From Bugulina stolonifera (lineage: Eukaryota > Bryozoa > Gymnolaemata > Cheilostomatida > Bugulidae), in assembly GCA_935421135.1 (NCBI GenBank), contig OW285188.1, positions 15,911,233-15,975,232 of the forward strand: DNA of 64,000 bases, given 5' to 3'. Of the stretch, positions 1 through 14,300 are shown one piece after another. Every line of letters begins with the position of its first letter. Positions within the stretch are counted from its first letter, which is position 1. The notes beneath the pieces are model-generated. The model did not search any database, had not been told where the DNA came from, and saw only the letters and a list, made by a program, of their open reading frames with translations. The position numbers were made by a program, and so were the translations under genes.

Positions 1-1
1 G

Positions 2-1198
2 AATGGTTTAACTCTAGTACAAAATTTTTTGTCTCTTTATACTGAACAGATGGGTTTTAGAAATGATGGGCCTGATACTGAAACAGCCCTTGCAACACAG
101 TGTTATAGGTACAAAGTAGTCAGGCACCGCACTATATACCAAGTATACCAGGGGCAGCTTATACCTGCATATAACAAAATACTTCAACATAACACTAATT
201 ATTTTCCTGCTCTAGAATACGATGTATGACTGCACATGTATGTTCTGTATACAGCATATATACTGTTTAATACTCTATGTAGAATAAATTATCTGACCTA
301 GAGCATTGTTCATTGCCCTAACAATCTACTGTTGTATCTAGATTTGAGTTGTTTACCTTTTTTTAATAGGTGCTAAAGGTGTACGATGTATCATCTAAAT
401 GGCTAACAGGTAAACAACTGTATAGTACACAGAAACTGCATATAAACTGTGTTGTCACTGTTTTAAGCGTACACGCTGCTAATATTGTGTAAACAGCAAA
501 CATACACTATTGTATATTTTTCCCTAGAGATGAGATATACAGGCTCAGCAGCTTTTAGTTTATACTGCATTGTGCATAGTCAGTTGTCTATGCTGTAGGT
601 ACATAAATATATGCTCTGTTGTTCAAACTATGGGTAGAAATGGTGACAAATTCCTCTAATATAACAGTCAGAACATATTAATGCATGGAGCCAGTTCTCT
701 CAACAAGAAAAATTATTAATTTATATAAACTATCCTGGCATGATGGTGTTGCTTCCAGTGGTGGAGACCCAAGCTATAACCTGGGTATAAACTCCCAATA
801 ATAGCTGTTGTATTGATTACCAATTGCTCAAGCATCTACAAGTAACATTGGATGCATGCAAGGCTAATCAGCAATCTAATGTATAATTATATATAATTTT
901 AGATATTAACTGCTGCCTTTATTAAGCAATTTTTATTATTAACTATTAAAATATTGCCTATACCTGCTATTGCAATGTTTCTGTTCTTTTACATGACTGT
1001 GTGTAAATTAATGTCATTGTTAAATAATTGCTGACTAAAATGTCAGAACATTATTTCCGGAGGCTATACAATGTTGACATACTGCCACATAGAGAGAGAG
1101 AGCAGTCTGCACTTAGCTCACTGCTAGGTGTCACACAGTTTAGTGGAATGATACATATAGATGACAATCCATTGATTTTACACATATACTTGCAACAT
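2..1198 (+). CDS. Unrecognised gene, 3' part (cut by the left window edge)
   Basis: Three exons can be joined in one frame: 2-223 (open from the window edge, ends before GTATGA), 370-409 (after a T-rich acceptor ending AATAG, ends before GTAAAC) and 1047-1198 (acceptor TGTCAG, donor GTATGT). Phases match at both joins (0, then 1). The product reads as an ordinary soluble-looking segment of about 138 residues with aromatic and charged residues, without an obvious domain, repeat or membrane span. A possible terminal exon at 1991-2023, after a good acceptor TTCATCACAG, would add ten residues and a TAA. I do not recognise the family. The frame-compatible splice sites are the main support; single exons this size can arise by chance in AT-rich DNA, so this may be wrong in part. 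Confidence 0.35.
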
Positions 1199-2470
1199 GT
1201 ATGTAGGTAGGTGATCCCTAAAGACTACTGCCTGGAGACACAGCTATCTTTGCTTCCAATGTTCGAGTTCTAAATCAAACACAAATTCTATTCGCTGAGG
1301 CTGGCCTAAAGATAGCCCTCAATAACATTGATGCTCCGCTCTGACTCTAAGACTACTCTATGCTATAATTATACAAGTACATGTATATCATTATCCATAT
1401 TTATTGTATATATACTCAAAATATTATGATAGGGATTTTGTATGACAGAAGGTGTCGTTATTAGCAGATATATACATGTAGATGTGTTCTTAATAAATAT
1501 ACTAGAAACAAGACTTTGCATTTTTGACCAGTGAGGGCAACCTAAAATTCATATCCCATGTAAGTACAGCACAAATGCATGCATCTATATAAGGCATGTA
1601 TACATGTATAATTATGTTATTATTTTATATATAATTATTAATTTACATGTGTATCTATGTATGTGATGTTAATGTTTTTGGTTTTGGTTGATAAATATTC
1701 ATAACTGCATCATGTACTTGTATATGATTGTTGATTACAGTTGATATTATTGTTATGCTTTGTCCATCTACCATCCTATAGCTATTCAACAAAACGTCCA
1801 AATAGTTGTTAATACAAGAAATATAATACAAGTACATTATTATTATTTCTCTAGTGTTATGCATATACACTGTAGATGTAATTACCAAATAAAACCAACA
1901 ATAACCAGCCGCTTCATGATAATATAATTGTGTTTTAGCAATAGAAAATTATATTTTATAATTTTTCTTCTGGTTTTTTATTCATCACAGAATAATACAT
2001 TGCACTGCACTAACACCTGCTAAACCTTTGAATAGTTATTCTACATCTTTGAAGATGGCTGACATTTGTATCTACTGTACACTTACACTTACATGTACAT
2101 TGTATTGTACATCATGTGACCTACATTCGCCAAAAGCTAAACTCCAGTATTACATAATCATAGTAGATAATTACGATTGGTCAATACGAGTGGACAGTAC
2201 CAACAATCTAGAAAAAATGTAAACATCTTTACAGTGATAACGTAACTATATAACCACTACAGACTCCCCTCAGCTGTAGTGAGCACCCTCACCTTTATGG
2301 TGTAGCATAAATATTTTCCCATGCAAGTAATAACATTATCTCACATAGTATGTTATTCCACACTCACAGAGACAGTGGATACTTTGCTGGATTCCTTATA
2401 CAGGGCCGATACTTGTACTATTGCTACCATTCTAAATGGACAGTTTTATTCCAATGTGTTTCAGCTCAAA
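1199..2470. other. Intergenic or intronic spacer before the GPCR gene
   Basis: AT-rich sequence with short T/A runs. Apart from the possible terminal exon at 1991-2023 of the left-edge gene and an in-frame upstream ATG at 2321 for the GPCR, I see no supported gene, RNA or mobile element here. No convincing TATA box was found upstream of the GPCR start. Confidence 0.4.
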
Positions 2471-5400
2471 ATGGCTGCATCAGCTGTTCTGGACACGACC
2501 ACGGAAAGATGGGATGACACGATGGGTATGAATTACTCAGAACTGACTACAGATGGCTACTGGTCATGTGACTACTACGACCATGATGGTATAGATATTC
2601 TTTTGAGACCATACAATGTAACGAGTACCATACTTGCAGTTATAGGCATAGGTAAGTAACACAATATACTTGTGGTAGTTGTCAAATCTTGTCTCCTATA
2701 AGCATCACACTTACACTGTAAATATACACGACAGTCTACCAGTTTACATGTACGTCATAGTATAAATTATTATATATATATATATATATACATGGGATTG
2801 CACCGTACTGTATAATATAGCTGTGGGTTTGATAGCATCAAACAACACACACAATAATATTATTATAGATTAGGTCTACAAATTGCATTTTAATATGAAA
2901 ATAATTTTCACATGGGACTAAACTGTTACTCTTTTAGCTATTACTCATTGCACTATTAAAAAGCAGATAGCACTGTGTAGTACATAAATATACATACATT
3001 GTATTATATACAATGTACTTTCTTATTATTATTGCATTTCTATATTTCCTATAGTATATTATGCAACTTATGCCTACAGGCTACATTTCAAAATACAAAA
3101 ATTTTTGCTCCCAAATTTAGACCACCCGACTCCAATTAAGACATCGTTATACGTAATGGACACTCTATCTGTACAATGTAGACCTACATGATACATGTGT
3201 ATATGTTAGCTTTGTTGGGTTTGTTTTAATTCACCAAAATAACTTGTTGTTATCATTATGTGATTTTAGTTATCAACATAGCTGGAGTCTCCAGTCTACT
3301 TCAACAGAAGAGAAACAGGAAAGAATGCCCGAGATCTCGCATAGTCCTCCTTATCTCTCTGTCTCTCTCAGATATTTGCACATGTGTATGTGTACCCCTT
3401 AAGCTGTACATTACCTACGCTTTCCGCCGCACTAAACTTGACTGTACATCTCCTCTCTCATTCTACTGCACTCAGACATTCCTTAACGTGCTCTTTCCCG
3501 CCTTCCATACCATCTCTCTCCTCAACCTGCTCGGCATGGCAATAGACCACTGGATAACCTTTACCAAACCCTTCAGCTACTTTGTGGTAAGCATCTTTCA
3601 ACTTTACATGTGTGTAATATAGAATTCATATGTTGAAAAATGTTGGTGTGGGATAATATTTTAATTATGAATGGTAGTACAAGACGCATTTTTTATATAG
3701 ATTTATTTCCTAATATTTCGTTACTTGTCCAAGTAACATCATCAGAGGATGAATGAAGTTCTGAAAATTAGGGGCTACTTTATATAATGGAAGTAAATCA
3801 AAGAAAAAAGCTAAGGAAGTGGATTAGGTTAAGAGTAAAGCTACAAAGTTATTTACACAATAAAGTTACAAGATGAAAAGATAAAGCTATACTTATACTT
3901 ATAACAGGGTAAAACAGTGCATGATATAATAGTATAATAATATAACGTACTTTATAATACAGTAAAGTACATAGATACTCTTTAGTATACCTACATGTAC
4001 ATGTACATGTATATGGACTTCACCTTTACATGTATATTGTATCATGCTGATTTAGGCCTATTATTCATATCAAAACATGCACTTGCATAATATGTAGCAA
4101 TATAACCACACATAATATTAATGACACTATTTATAATAATTAGTACCTTAGTGTAACTTTTATAATAAAATACAATAATGCACGTACACATACAATCAAA
4201 AATATAATGTCATGAATTTCAACGGTTTATACATTGTACATAATACTATTATATTCATATGTATATATAATAGTTCTCTAGCTGTCTCTGGCAGTTTGAG
4301 AACTCTGGTTCAGTAGATTTCATGCCTTTTAAATATGCCTTGTGTGAATACACAGTATTGCCAAGGTGTGCTCCTAGGCATATCTCTGAGCTGAACTGAT
4401 GAGGTGTCAAACACTGAAACAGTATGCTGTCATGCAGATTGAGTAAAAGTAGGATTATGTATAAAACTAGAACAGCTAAAATGTATATTTATAACAATAT
4501 ATAATATGTGAGTGTACATGCACTATTTAGTATAAATAATTGCCCGTTGTATTAACTCACATGCTAAGGCAGTAAAGAAACATAAATTTGCTGGCTGTAT
4601 GCAGTAAATAAAACAACAAACTTTAATCACTGGAGAAGACTCACTGCTGTGGTAATAAAAATATAATTATGTTCTGTTTTTTTACATGTGTTATTTTAGT
4701 TTAAGTTCAGACAGAAATATCTATTTTCAACTGTAGTATTGAATAATTGTTCAGCACAAAGTAGGCCTACAGGTGTTTTTGTATATAACATCATGCAGTA
4801 CTGTGTAGCCTATCCTATACCGTGTAGACAGTACGATTAGCATGACAGCAGAATTAGGGCAAATAACTAATTATAGAACATTAAATTAGAATTAATTAAA
4901 TTTTTACCTAAGAAACTTAGAATTGGTCCATTAATTATATATGTAATTTCTTGTTAATGTTGGTTTCACAATACGCTGGTTCAATAACACTACAACTCTG
5001 CGTATAGTCTTATACAAATTCATTGAGAAAAAGGAAAGTGTGTGATAGGTCAACACAGCGTTGGCTCTAAACATAAATCCCTGAGGTGTGACGAAATTGG
5101 CTAATACAGAATTTCCAATATAGTACTAGAATAAATAATTTCCTGAAATACGTACACAAGTGTAGTAGGTCGGGGTTTTCGGTACTATTCTATAACCTGG
5201 GGTATATTAACTTATTTTTTTTATATTACATTTTCTAAAACTTTATTGAGTAGTTGGCTAGGCAAGCATAAATTTTAGAGCCAAATGTTGGTATATAGAC
5301 TTGATGTGTAAAGTAGGTTTTGATATTGTTCGACACACCATGATGCATAGCTCACAAAAACATGTATATGTACATGTATGCTTCCTACATACTAAAAGTG

Positions 5401-7588
5401 GCTATTAGTTCAAGTGCTGAACTGCAAATAATTAATCTATGGCACATGCACTAATAAAATATTATTCCCTAAAGGATTTCTAACCTCTTGAGAGTTATAC
5501 TATTTTCTTTAACTTGAATGTACAGAATAGAACAGGCCCATGACATCTACATTACATAGTTTGGCTTGTTTCAACTCTTCATCTTTTTGTATATTTGCAT
5601 TTCTCGTCCATCCGGTTCTAATAGAACCAATGAGCATATAGATACAGTTTATATATAACTGCAGTATTACCATGGGACATCTAACATAGCTGCCAGCTCA
5701 CCTATATTTCCCCAATGGCTCAAGTTATAAATGCCAACATGGAAAATTTGTCGAGTTGTAACAATGGATGCCCTACATACGTTTTTTAGAATTAGTTCAA
5801 ATATGCAAATATCAGGTAAACCAGGGATGCCCAATAGGCAACCTGCAGGCCAAAGCCTGTGCAAAGAACTCCATACACCGACAATGATTTATTTTAAAAT
5901 AATGATGTCTAATAATATTCTCACTTTAATCTATACCTGACAGCCAGTGCTAGAAGTGAGAGTACACGGGAATATACGGTGTGTACCTACTTCTTTTTTA
6001 CTGGGTACACAGTCAGCAAGTGTGTACCCTCACTTTATTGCTGGTTTCACCAGCATAAAGATTATAGGCTTCAAGACTGCAAATTGTTGAATGTCAATAC
6101 ACGGATATTGGGTGGCTTGGATCGTGTTATTCCAGAAATGCACATTTTGTTTTGTTCTAAATGGTGCCCAGGCATTTTAAGAGTCTCAGTGCCGCTAAAT
6201 CCAGCTGTTTGGCGCGGGTGCGTCACACCCTCAATTGGGAATATACCCACCTAAGATATTTCACTTCTAACACTGCCTGGTAGGATTCACAGCAAATCTT
6301 TGCCAGTGTAGGCCTGCCTATCACTGCAATATCAGCAAATTCTAATCACTAAGTATGAAATGATTTGAAATTCAGAGTAAAAGTAGTGAAATTTGTTCAC
6401 GATAATTTGGAAAAGGTTCAACTCTTTCCCACTCTTCATGGTATATTAAATACATAAAGTTAGAAGTGCAAAAGGCTGATAGTTGTCCATTATTCCAGTT
6501 GATGAGCAGGAAAAGAGCCATTGTGATGACATCATGTTTCTGGGTATTTGGAGGACTAGTGGCAGTATCGGAATACGTGGTGGGTCTAAGAGTACTAGCC
6601 GAAGAGTTGAATGATAACTATCACCTGTGTGAACTGCTTATGGTAGGTTGTTTGTGTTACCATACCATAAAATATACATCAACTATCTTCAACATGTCTA
6701 AAGCTATTACCTGCAAGCAAGTGTATCTAGTGACAAGAAGACTATCCTCACCAATGATCAGCCTACTGTTTCAATATACAATATACACGGAATATCAACC
6801 ATACACTAACGTCACCTATGACTCTAAATTGTGCTCTTACTGTTGCAGACCGATAGAGTGTACAAGGCTAACTATGTCCTCCTTTTGCTCGCCCCAATCT
6901 GTCTGGTGGCAATGATAATCATTTATTGGTCCATCTTCAGGGAGATCAAAGCTCTTGTAATAGCTCCACCACCTCAGCAGGTAGTTTCCATGGAAAATTT
7001 CGTGTAAATTTGATTTTTCAATTCAACTGGTTAATATGTTTCATAATGCTGTACACATATTAATTGTATTTCATCTATGAAAGCGGTCACTGCCAGTGAG
7101 AGTCATATATACATGTACATGATTGTATTGTTTTGTAGGACTTTGGACAAGCCAAGAGGGCATTATTCACTACTCTAGTTATCTGTGGAACTTTTCTTAT
7201 TTGCTGGTTGCCATGTTTTGGTCTAACCACCGTCATTCAGATACACCGCCTACAAATTTCCAGGAGTTTAGAATACCTAATGCCTGTTAAGACAATGAAG
7301 ACACTGCTTATAGCGCAGCTGTGGTCATATACATTACTTCTAGCAAACTCCATTTTAGACCCATTAATTTACATGTCGTATTTACGACTCAAACTAAAAA
7401 CATTCTGTCGTTGCGTTGCACGAAAATTATACCATCCATACAGAGAGGTGAAGACCACTGATGATTGTAACAAAGAAGAAATGCCTTCATCACACACGCT
7501 AACAGCTGTAAGAAACAGTATCCAGGTGTCCACCCCTGGCAACCTCCTCTCTAATGAAGCTGTGCAGATAGTTGGAAATAATTGTTGA
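2471..7588 (+). CDS. Rhodopsin-family (class A) G protein-coupled receptor
   Basis: A seven-transmembrane receptor of the plasma membrane; ligand unknown. Exons 2471-2651, 3270-3586, 6499-6642, 6849-6980 and 7139-7588 join in phase into 407 residues. TM1 spans the first junction; TM2 (LSLSD) and TM3 are in exon 2, TM4 in exon 3, TM5 in exon 4, TM6 and TM7 in exon 5. Class A marks seen are the TM2 Asp, a Cys before TM3 paired with a Cys in loop 2 (YHLC), CWLPCF in TM6 and NSILDPLIY in TM7, followed by a Cys-containing tail. The usual DRY at the end of TM3 reads DHW, so the ionic-lock Arg is missing. An N-glycosylation site (NYS) lies in the N-terminus. The chosen ATG has a good context (AAAATGG); an in-frame ATG at 2321 would add 50 residues. 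Family membership is firm; subfamily (amine, adenosine or lineage-specific) is not resolved. Confidence 0.85.
5945..6275. mobile_element. hAT-like MITE (degenerate) in GPCR intron 2
   Basis: The ends form an inverted repeat starting CAGTGCTAGAAGTGA at 5945 and, read from the other strand, CAGTGTTAGAAGTGA at 6275; a further matching GGGAATATAC word lies near both ends. CAGTG ends are typical of hAT transposons. There is no transposase ORF, so it would be a non-autonomous copy of about 331 bp. An inner inverted repeat GGGTACACA/TGTGTACCC is also present. The 8-bp flanks do not match, so a target duplication is not supported. The rest of this 2.9-kb intron (3587-6498) holds nothing else I can name. 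Confidence 0.4.
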
Positions 7589-8237
7589 CTAGGTAAAGGA
7601 AAGCCAAGAAACAAAGCAAATCTAGAGGTTCAGGGTAAAGCTTCGAAACTGGAGTATTTTGGTATTTACCCACGGCTACTTCGAACAATAGTGGAATCAT
7701 CCGTTTAGTTACTCAAGGTTTGTAAAAATAGATCAAAATTGAAAGTCTAATCTGAGAAATTTGAAACAAGACGTAAAATTGATCTGACGACGGGCATAAA
7801 AATAATCAGCTTGTTGCTTGTTGTCTTTTAGCAAGTAGTAGTAAGTACATACTTTATACATGTTAGTAGTTATTATATATCACATACATTCAGCATTACT
7901 TGTATACTGATATTACTGCTGATAAATGGACTTACATGTGAGAAATCTTTTTGTAGTCTCTACATAATGAGCATTAAAACCCAACAGAGTTAGGGTTTGT
8001 CTGCTCTACAGATGGTTACTTTGTGCAGCTTTTTTATTAATATTACTCAATGTCTGGTTATATAAGTGTATATACTGTACTCTGTATAATCTATCTAAAC
8101 AACACATACCAGTATCAAAAATCTATGTGCATACAAATTACATGTGTGACTATTATTGTGAAGAGCAGGTCAGCCATTTATGATTATTATTTTCATTATA
8201 AGTGGACTTGAGAAAGTTAGTAGCACTCCTATGTGTA
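7589..8237. other. Convergent spacer between GPCR and carboxypeptidase 3' ends
   Basis: About 740 bp separate the GPCR stop from the carboxypeptidase stop on the opposite strand, so this holds both 3' UTRs. I found no canonical AATAAA for the GPCR on the + strand in this stretch, and no additional ORF of note. Confidence 0.5.
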
Positions 8238-8243
8238 TTTATT
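8238..8243 (-). terminator. Poly(A) signal of the carboxypeptidase gene
   Basis: AATAAA on the minus strand, about 87 nt past the stop codon at 8330. Position and orientation fit the 3' UTR of the M14 gene. Confidence 0.5.
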
Positions 8244-8329
8244 TATATAAATATAGTGCTTATCAAAAATAGTGCAGAAAATTAAACTAAAATATATACT
8301 ATAACTATTTTGTTCTAGTGCACAGGATA

Positions 8330-11300
8330 TCACAGAAACATTATGGCTTTAATAATAATATAGAACATTAAAATATATAGAATAATACCATGTTTAAACT
8401 CATAGCCACAGCTATATTGCACTGCACTTTTTTCCTCGTATCTCAAAGTCACAGAGCTGCTAGAACTGATGAGTGTATGATGTGTAACACGTGCTGATGA
8501 ATTAGTAGAATAGTCTAATGACGCTGATCTAGTCGCAGTTTGTGTAGTTACTGTTTCCATAGTAGTTGAGCTCACTGGTTTTACCTGCGTAGTACCTGCA
8601 GTGGTTGTCTCTGAGATATGTGTGGTGGCTTCTGTTGCTGTAGGTATATCCAATGTAGAAGTAAAAGACTCAATAGAATGAGTATAGCCTGTGCTCCTGT
8701 CTAGAAGCAGGTCATACAACTCGGGCCTCGTTGACTCTATGTGCTGGAAGTAATATCTACAAGTAAAATATGTGATAGCATTAGCTACTAGTGTGAGGGG
8801 GGGGAGGGGGGTTGGGGCTATACAGATGTTTGGTGAAGAGTGGCCAAAAGCAGGGTGGATTCTGTGAGCTAGGATTGTGCTTTATTAAATTGTACTCTTG
8901 CTAGACAGCTGCATGTATGTATTTGTTAACGATCATGTAGTTGGCTTACCCAGTCAACTTTCTACTCAAAGATAAAAACACATGTAGAGATTTTCAGCAT
9001 TTGCTATCAGTCTCTCAAGACCTATTAGCCTGGAGTGATTGTTCTCACCCCAGGCTCCTAAATCAATGAATCACCAAGTACTTGGGTGTATTGCCAGCAT
9101 AAACTCACTAAATTATGGAGTTGCCTACTCTCTTCTACTCTCTTTTCTCTATACACAATAAAGCTCTTACAAGCTTGCTATGCTAGCACCAACAGTTATT
9201 AGTGTCCTTAGCTATAACAAGTTACTTACCTAAATCCATCAAGCAGTTCTAAAGCTGTAGGTGCAATCCTCTCCTTGGGCAGTACAAAGGAGGAACTTGG
9301 TAGTTCTATGGTATATGCATAAGGTATGTGAGCACTACCATAAGCCCAAGACTCTGAACTACCAGATGCCACATCTGGAATAAGAATCTGTCACATGTAA
9401 GGAATATTATACACATACTCATTACTGTAAGTAAACAGTTTCATTGCTATAACTTTGAGAAAAAACATGCATTTCTTGAAAATCAAAATTTATTTGATTT
9501 TGCTTTTCAGCACTTTGCTTTATGTTCCTACTTGCCCTACTTTTATTTTTATTGGTATATCTCATAAAACAACAAACGGATTTTATTCGCCGCTCTCTTT
9601 CAGGCAGCTACTTACAAAGTATATCTGTAACAGAACCCGATGTGTAGGTAATGTTATTCCTCTGTCTCAATCCTTCTGCAAACTCCTGGGCAGCAGATGA
9701 GTGATAGTGATGGTCAGGTGAGTTGGTGTAAGAGTGTGACCAAGGGAATAGTATCAACTGACCATAGCTACAACAGTTGTATCAGGTACCACTTCACCTA
9801 TCATTCAGTTTTACTCAAGACAACGATACTGTGACTTTCACTCATAAAAATTTCTTTGTGTGGACAGTCAATCAGCTATAAATTCAGGCTATTTTACATG
9901 AGAAAGCATTTTCGCCTATGCTCAAGTTTACCATCTCAGGGATTCTTTGATTAATTACATGCAAGTGGTAGAAAAATAGAGAGGACAACTACTCATGATA
10001 AGTAATTACTAATCAGTGCTCATGGAAATAGTTCATGATAAGAGAGGTATGTAACATACATATACATGTAGGTACCACTACAGTTACTAACAGTAGACTT
10101 GAGTCTCTTCTGTTCTACTACTTACCTGTGGAATGAGAAATAGGAATGCCAACTACCATTGTATCTGTTGATATAGTCGGCTGTTAATCTTGTTTCTGCC
10201 TCTGAAAACTCTTGTTTCCCTCGATATAGTTCTGAGCATATATGTCTACTACCTCCTCTACCTAAATATAAGGGTAAATTAATTACATGCAAATAGGTAA
10301 GAGGGCAAAGGAGGGATTAGATTCTATGTAATGTAATGTACGTGTACATTGTATGCATTTTTCTAAATTTGAAGTCAGTCAACTCTAGTCAATTCTAGCA
10401 GCATTTAATTGCTGTAAACCTTGTCATATGCAAAAAAGATATTTACATGTATGTTTCCATCTATTATATTCATACTGTACATCATCATTCATGTGGCATC
10501 TACAAATAGTGTAGTGACTAGGCTACTATTACATTACATCGTATGTTGCTCCAAACAATGACAAATAGAATTTTACTAGCTCTGAAGTTATCTCCACATT
10601 ACAGCATAGACACTCATTGCAGGGGAGCTTAATAAAGTATTATTTTCAGCTGGTTTCGCAGTAACACCGTTTATTACTAATTTATTAAAACGCAAACCCC
10701 CGCTCATCATACCCATCAAATAATCATAAATAATAACCTGGATGCTTGAGTAGAACAATTTTTAAGAGATTCTTCAGGTGAAGATGGCTAAATATGAGTT
10801 TACTAACGCAATAACTTTTCGTTCGAAATTCCGGAAAAAATTTTTGCGGTAGAGAATAAATAATTTTTCACACATGATTTCAAATTTAATTCAACTTAAA
10901 TTTAGCTACATTAAGATTGTTTCGATATCCAGCTTCGAAGTTCATAATTGTAGATGATATATTATATATATTTGCTTCTGCATTTTTCATTCAAAAAACG
11001 CTTTTTCTATTGAGTTTTATGTGTTGTTATAAAGTTCTCATGTCATCTTGTAAAAATTGGAAGAATCTCATCTGGGAGGTAGAAACGTACTCTTCAACAC
11101 TTAGAATGTCTCTGTGAAATCTGGACACTTGACAGGTATACCAACCATTCAGCTGATAGCCTTTGCTTGCAAACCAGCTGAAAATAATACTTTATAAAGC
11201 TCCCCCTCATTGCAAGTAGAGAATAAAATAGATAAACACAAATGTACCTGACCATTGGAAGCCCCAGTTCCTGTTTAAATCAACTCCTATACATGTTGTA

Positions 11301-14300
11301 GAATTATTGGTTATATTTTTATTCTTTCTCCAATATCTGGTCTGTAAATAAAGTTACGGCTAGCATATGCTTATAGACTTGGGTTTACTTGTTCATGTAC
11401 ATTCCTATCTCGTAATTCACTTGGTAAATGAGTTTTTTAGTACATTTAATTTACAGCTATTTCACATTTTACATTCCCTTAATATTACTGTTTAAATACA
11501 GTATACTAATAAAATATGAAATAATTGAAGTTGATAATCAGCATACATACCCTTGGGGAGACATATGTATAATTGTACCCATCAGGGTTCATTATTGGCA
11601 GCAGATGGAATTCATATCTATCTAAGAGTTCAACAATCCATCTATCTCCTTTCACGTAACCAGTAACCAACTGCAAATACAGTACATGTATATTATATGT
11701 ACATAACACTATCAGCAGCTGTTGATTGTAATAAGGTATAAAGTTGTCTGCTCTCTGTTCCTCAGAGACAATAGTGAGAAGAGAGAAGACAACTTCATAT
11801 TTTGATAAGTGACTTATGGTTAATTGGATCTGTGAGTGTGAATATTATAATAAAAATATATTCCATAAATATTAGATGGAAATGTATGCAAGTATGAAGT
11901 AGACAGAAAGTCAGTTAACTGGTCTTGATATACATGTACAAGGTAGTTCCCTCAAATCTCACTCCAACATTATAATTATTATGTCATTACCAAATCACTC
12001 CATCTATTACGAATATTGCTTTCAAAATTTGAAGAGAGTGAACAACTTCTTACTAAAGTAATAAGGATGATCCACAGTTACTCTACGAAGAAAGCAATCT
12101 GACACAAATGTCTTGCACAAGCATTACAACATAATTATCTCCACATACTGTAGTGTTAAATCTTGGCTTTTATCAAGGTTGGGGGGGGGGGGACATTTGT
12201 GAATATTCTATTCATGTAGAATTTTAACCAAGAACCCTGGGCTATGTAAAATTATTGTTAAAATACATGTATATCCATTTCTTAACAGGGTCTAAAATTA
12301 TTACTTTTATTATCCAAGTAGTATTGCGTTGTACTTATTTGTATCATAATAATATTTAGATCAATGTCTCCAACAGAGTATATGGCTTCCAGGTATCTTT
12401 GATGATAATACAAAGATGCTACTACTAGAAGTGAGCTTTATTTGTATTTCAAAGTCCTACTGCTTGATTCATAACAAAGTGACACAGCTGTGACAGTAGC
12501 TAAAAAAGTATTTGCTAAATTATCTATAACAAAGCAAATGTTTCATCTAAGACAAACATTGTTAAGTGACATTACCTGGTGTATCATATAGACAATGGCT
12601 GCAGGTGATATCCACTCCCTGGCATGTTGAGTACCTTCTATGAAAACTCTAACTCGGGATTCACCAGTTTGTCCTCCTTGAATCTGTAGTCAATTATAGG
12701 GAAGGTTTTAGTACTAATATTATACATTGTATATTATTCTAAAACTCTTATTTTAGTTTCTCTAAGTGACTCTAACTATTATACAACCTGGTTTATACAC
12801 GTAGCTTTAAACAGAAAAACTGAATCTTTAGCATTTTATTTGGTTATATCTGTGCCCAGCCCAGTATCTGTAATAATTTTCATGTACACTATATTATGTG
12901 TGTTGAGCAAATATAATTCCTTACTTGGGAAGAAATGCATGTGGCTATAATCAGATATATGGTAAGTGGGCTGATGAAACAAATTGCAAGTTAAAAATTG
13001 ATAATAATAGATACACATGTAGTTTCAAACAAATTAATACATGCACATGTATTACTTCTTAGAAATGCAGAATATGTTAAAATGGACTGTGATGTTTTCA
13101 AAGATAGCCATTTTATGAAAACAATATTATCTCTTGGATCAAACCGACTTTTTGCCTCTAAGGTTAATATTGATTTATGTGGCATTCAAATCACAACAAA
13201 ATCGATCAAAGAAGATTGGAGCTTTCTATAGTAATGATTTCAACTGAGATGAAGTATTATTATTTTTTTGTAAAAGAACTTTGTGTTTGCATTATATAAT
13301 AGTATGCGTATGCACATGTATGTTTGGGTCAGCCCACAGATGTAATGGATCACCATTTACTATTGTAGTGAGAGTATTGAGTATTCAGTTAGAAACCTTT
13401 TAGAAAATTAACCAGTTTAATTTTCTTTTTTGAAAATAATATACTTGATTTACTGACAACTTCTTTCCTAAGCAAATGAAATATTTATTTATTTATATTA
13501 TATCATTTATATTTATTATTTGTATTATATTATTTATATTTATTATAATACCTTGATAACTTTGAGCTCTCTACCTTCAAATGTTAAACCAATTATCTCT
13601 GTCTGGCAGATCTGGGGATACACAGCTGAGAGCTCTTCCAAATATTCCATTATCTAATCAAGTAAATAAACAAAGCATAAACAACAACACTACTTTGCTA
13701 TAATAACCATGAGAGCTGATTATAAGTTGTAACTAGAAGATGATTAATCTAATATGGCAGAATAGGTCAGCCAGCAGAAGTGCCAATACTCTGTGCATAA
13801 ATTTATGCTTATAGAAATAGCAGCAGGCTATTGTAGAATAACTGTTTCATAAAGAGGGCCAACTCATTAGGCTATCTGTATATTGATGCTGCCCTTAGCA
13901 TAATTACATGTATATGTTATATTTAAATAAATCACATAGAACAAAAACTTCTGATTGTAAATGGCATGAACATACATGGATATGTATTTTCTGAAATAAA
14001 TCTAACCATTTGATTTTACCTACGAAAGTAACATTAGGGTTTTAAAGACCAGTGTTCTCTAAGATGACATCATATATGTACAAGTTTATAGGTAATTCAA
14101 TGGGAGACACAACCATCTAGGAACTACATGTATATGTAATACTCGCACTGCTATACGTATTATATGACTCCAACTGAAACTGATCTAAAGATCTCTTAGT
14201 TCTTCTGCTATGAGTCCATCCATCTGTAATCTGTATATTGGGTACTCTATAATAAACAGAGCTGTGTTATATAGAACTACAACTATACCTATGCACATGT

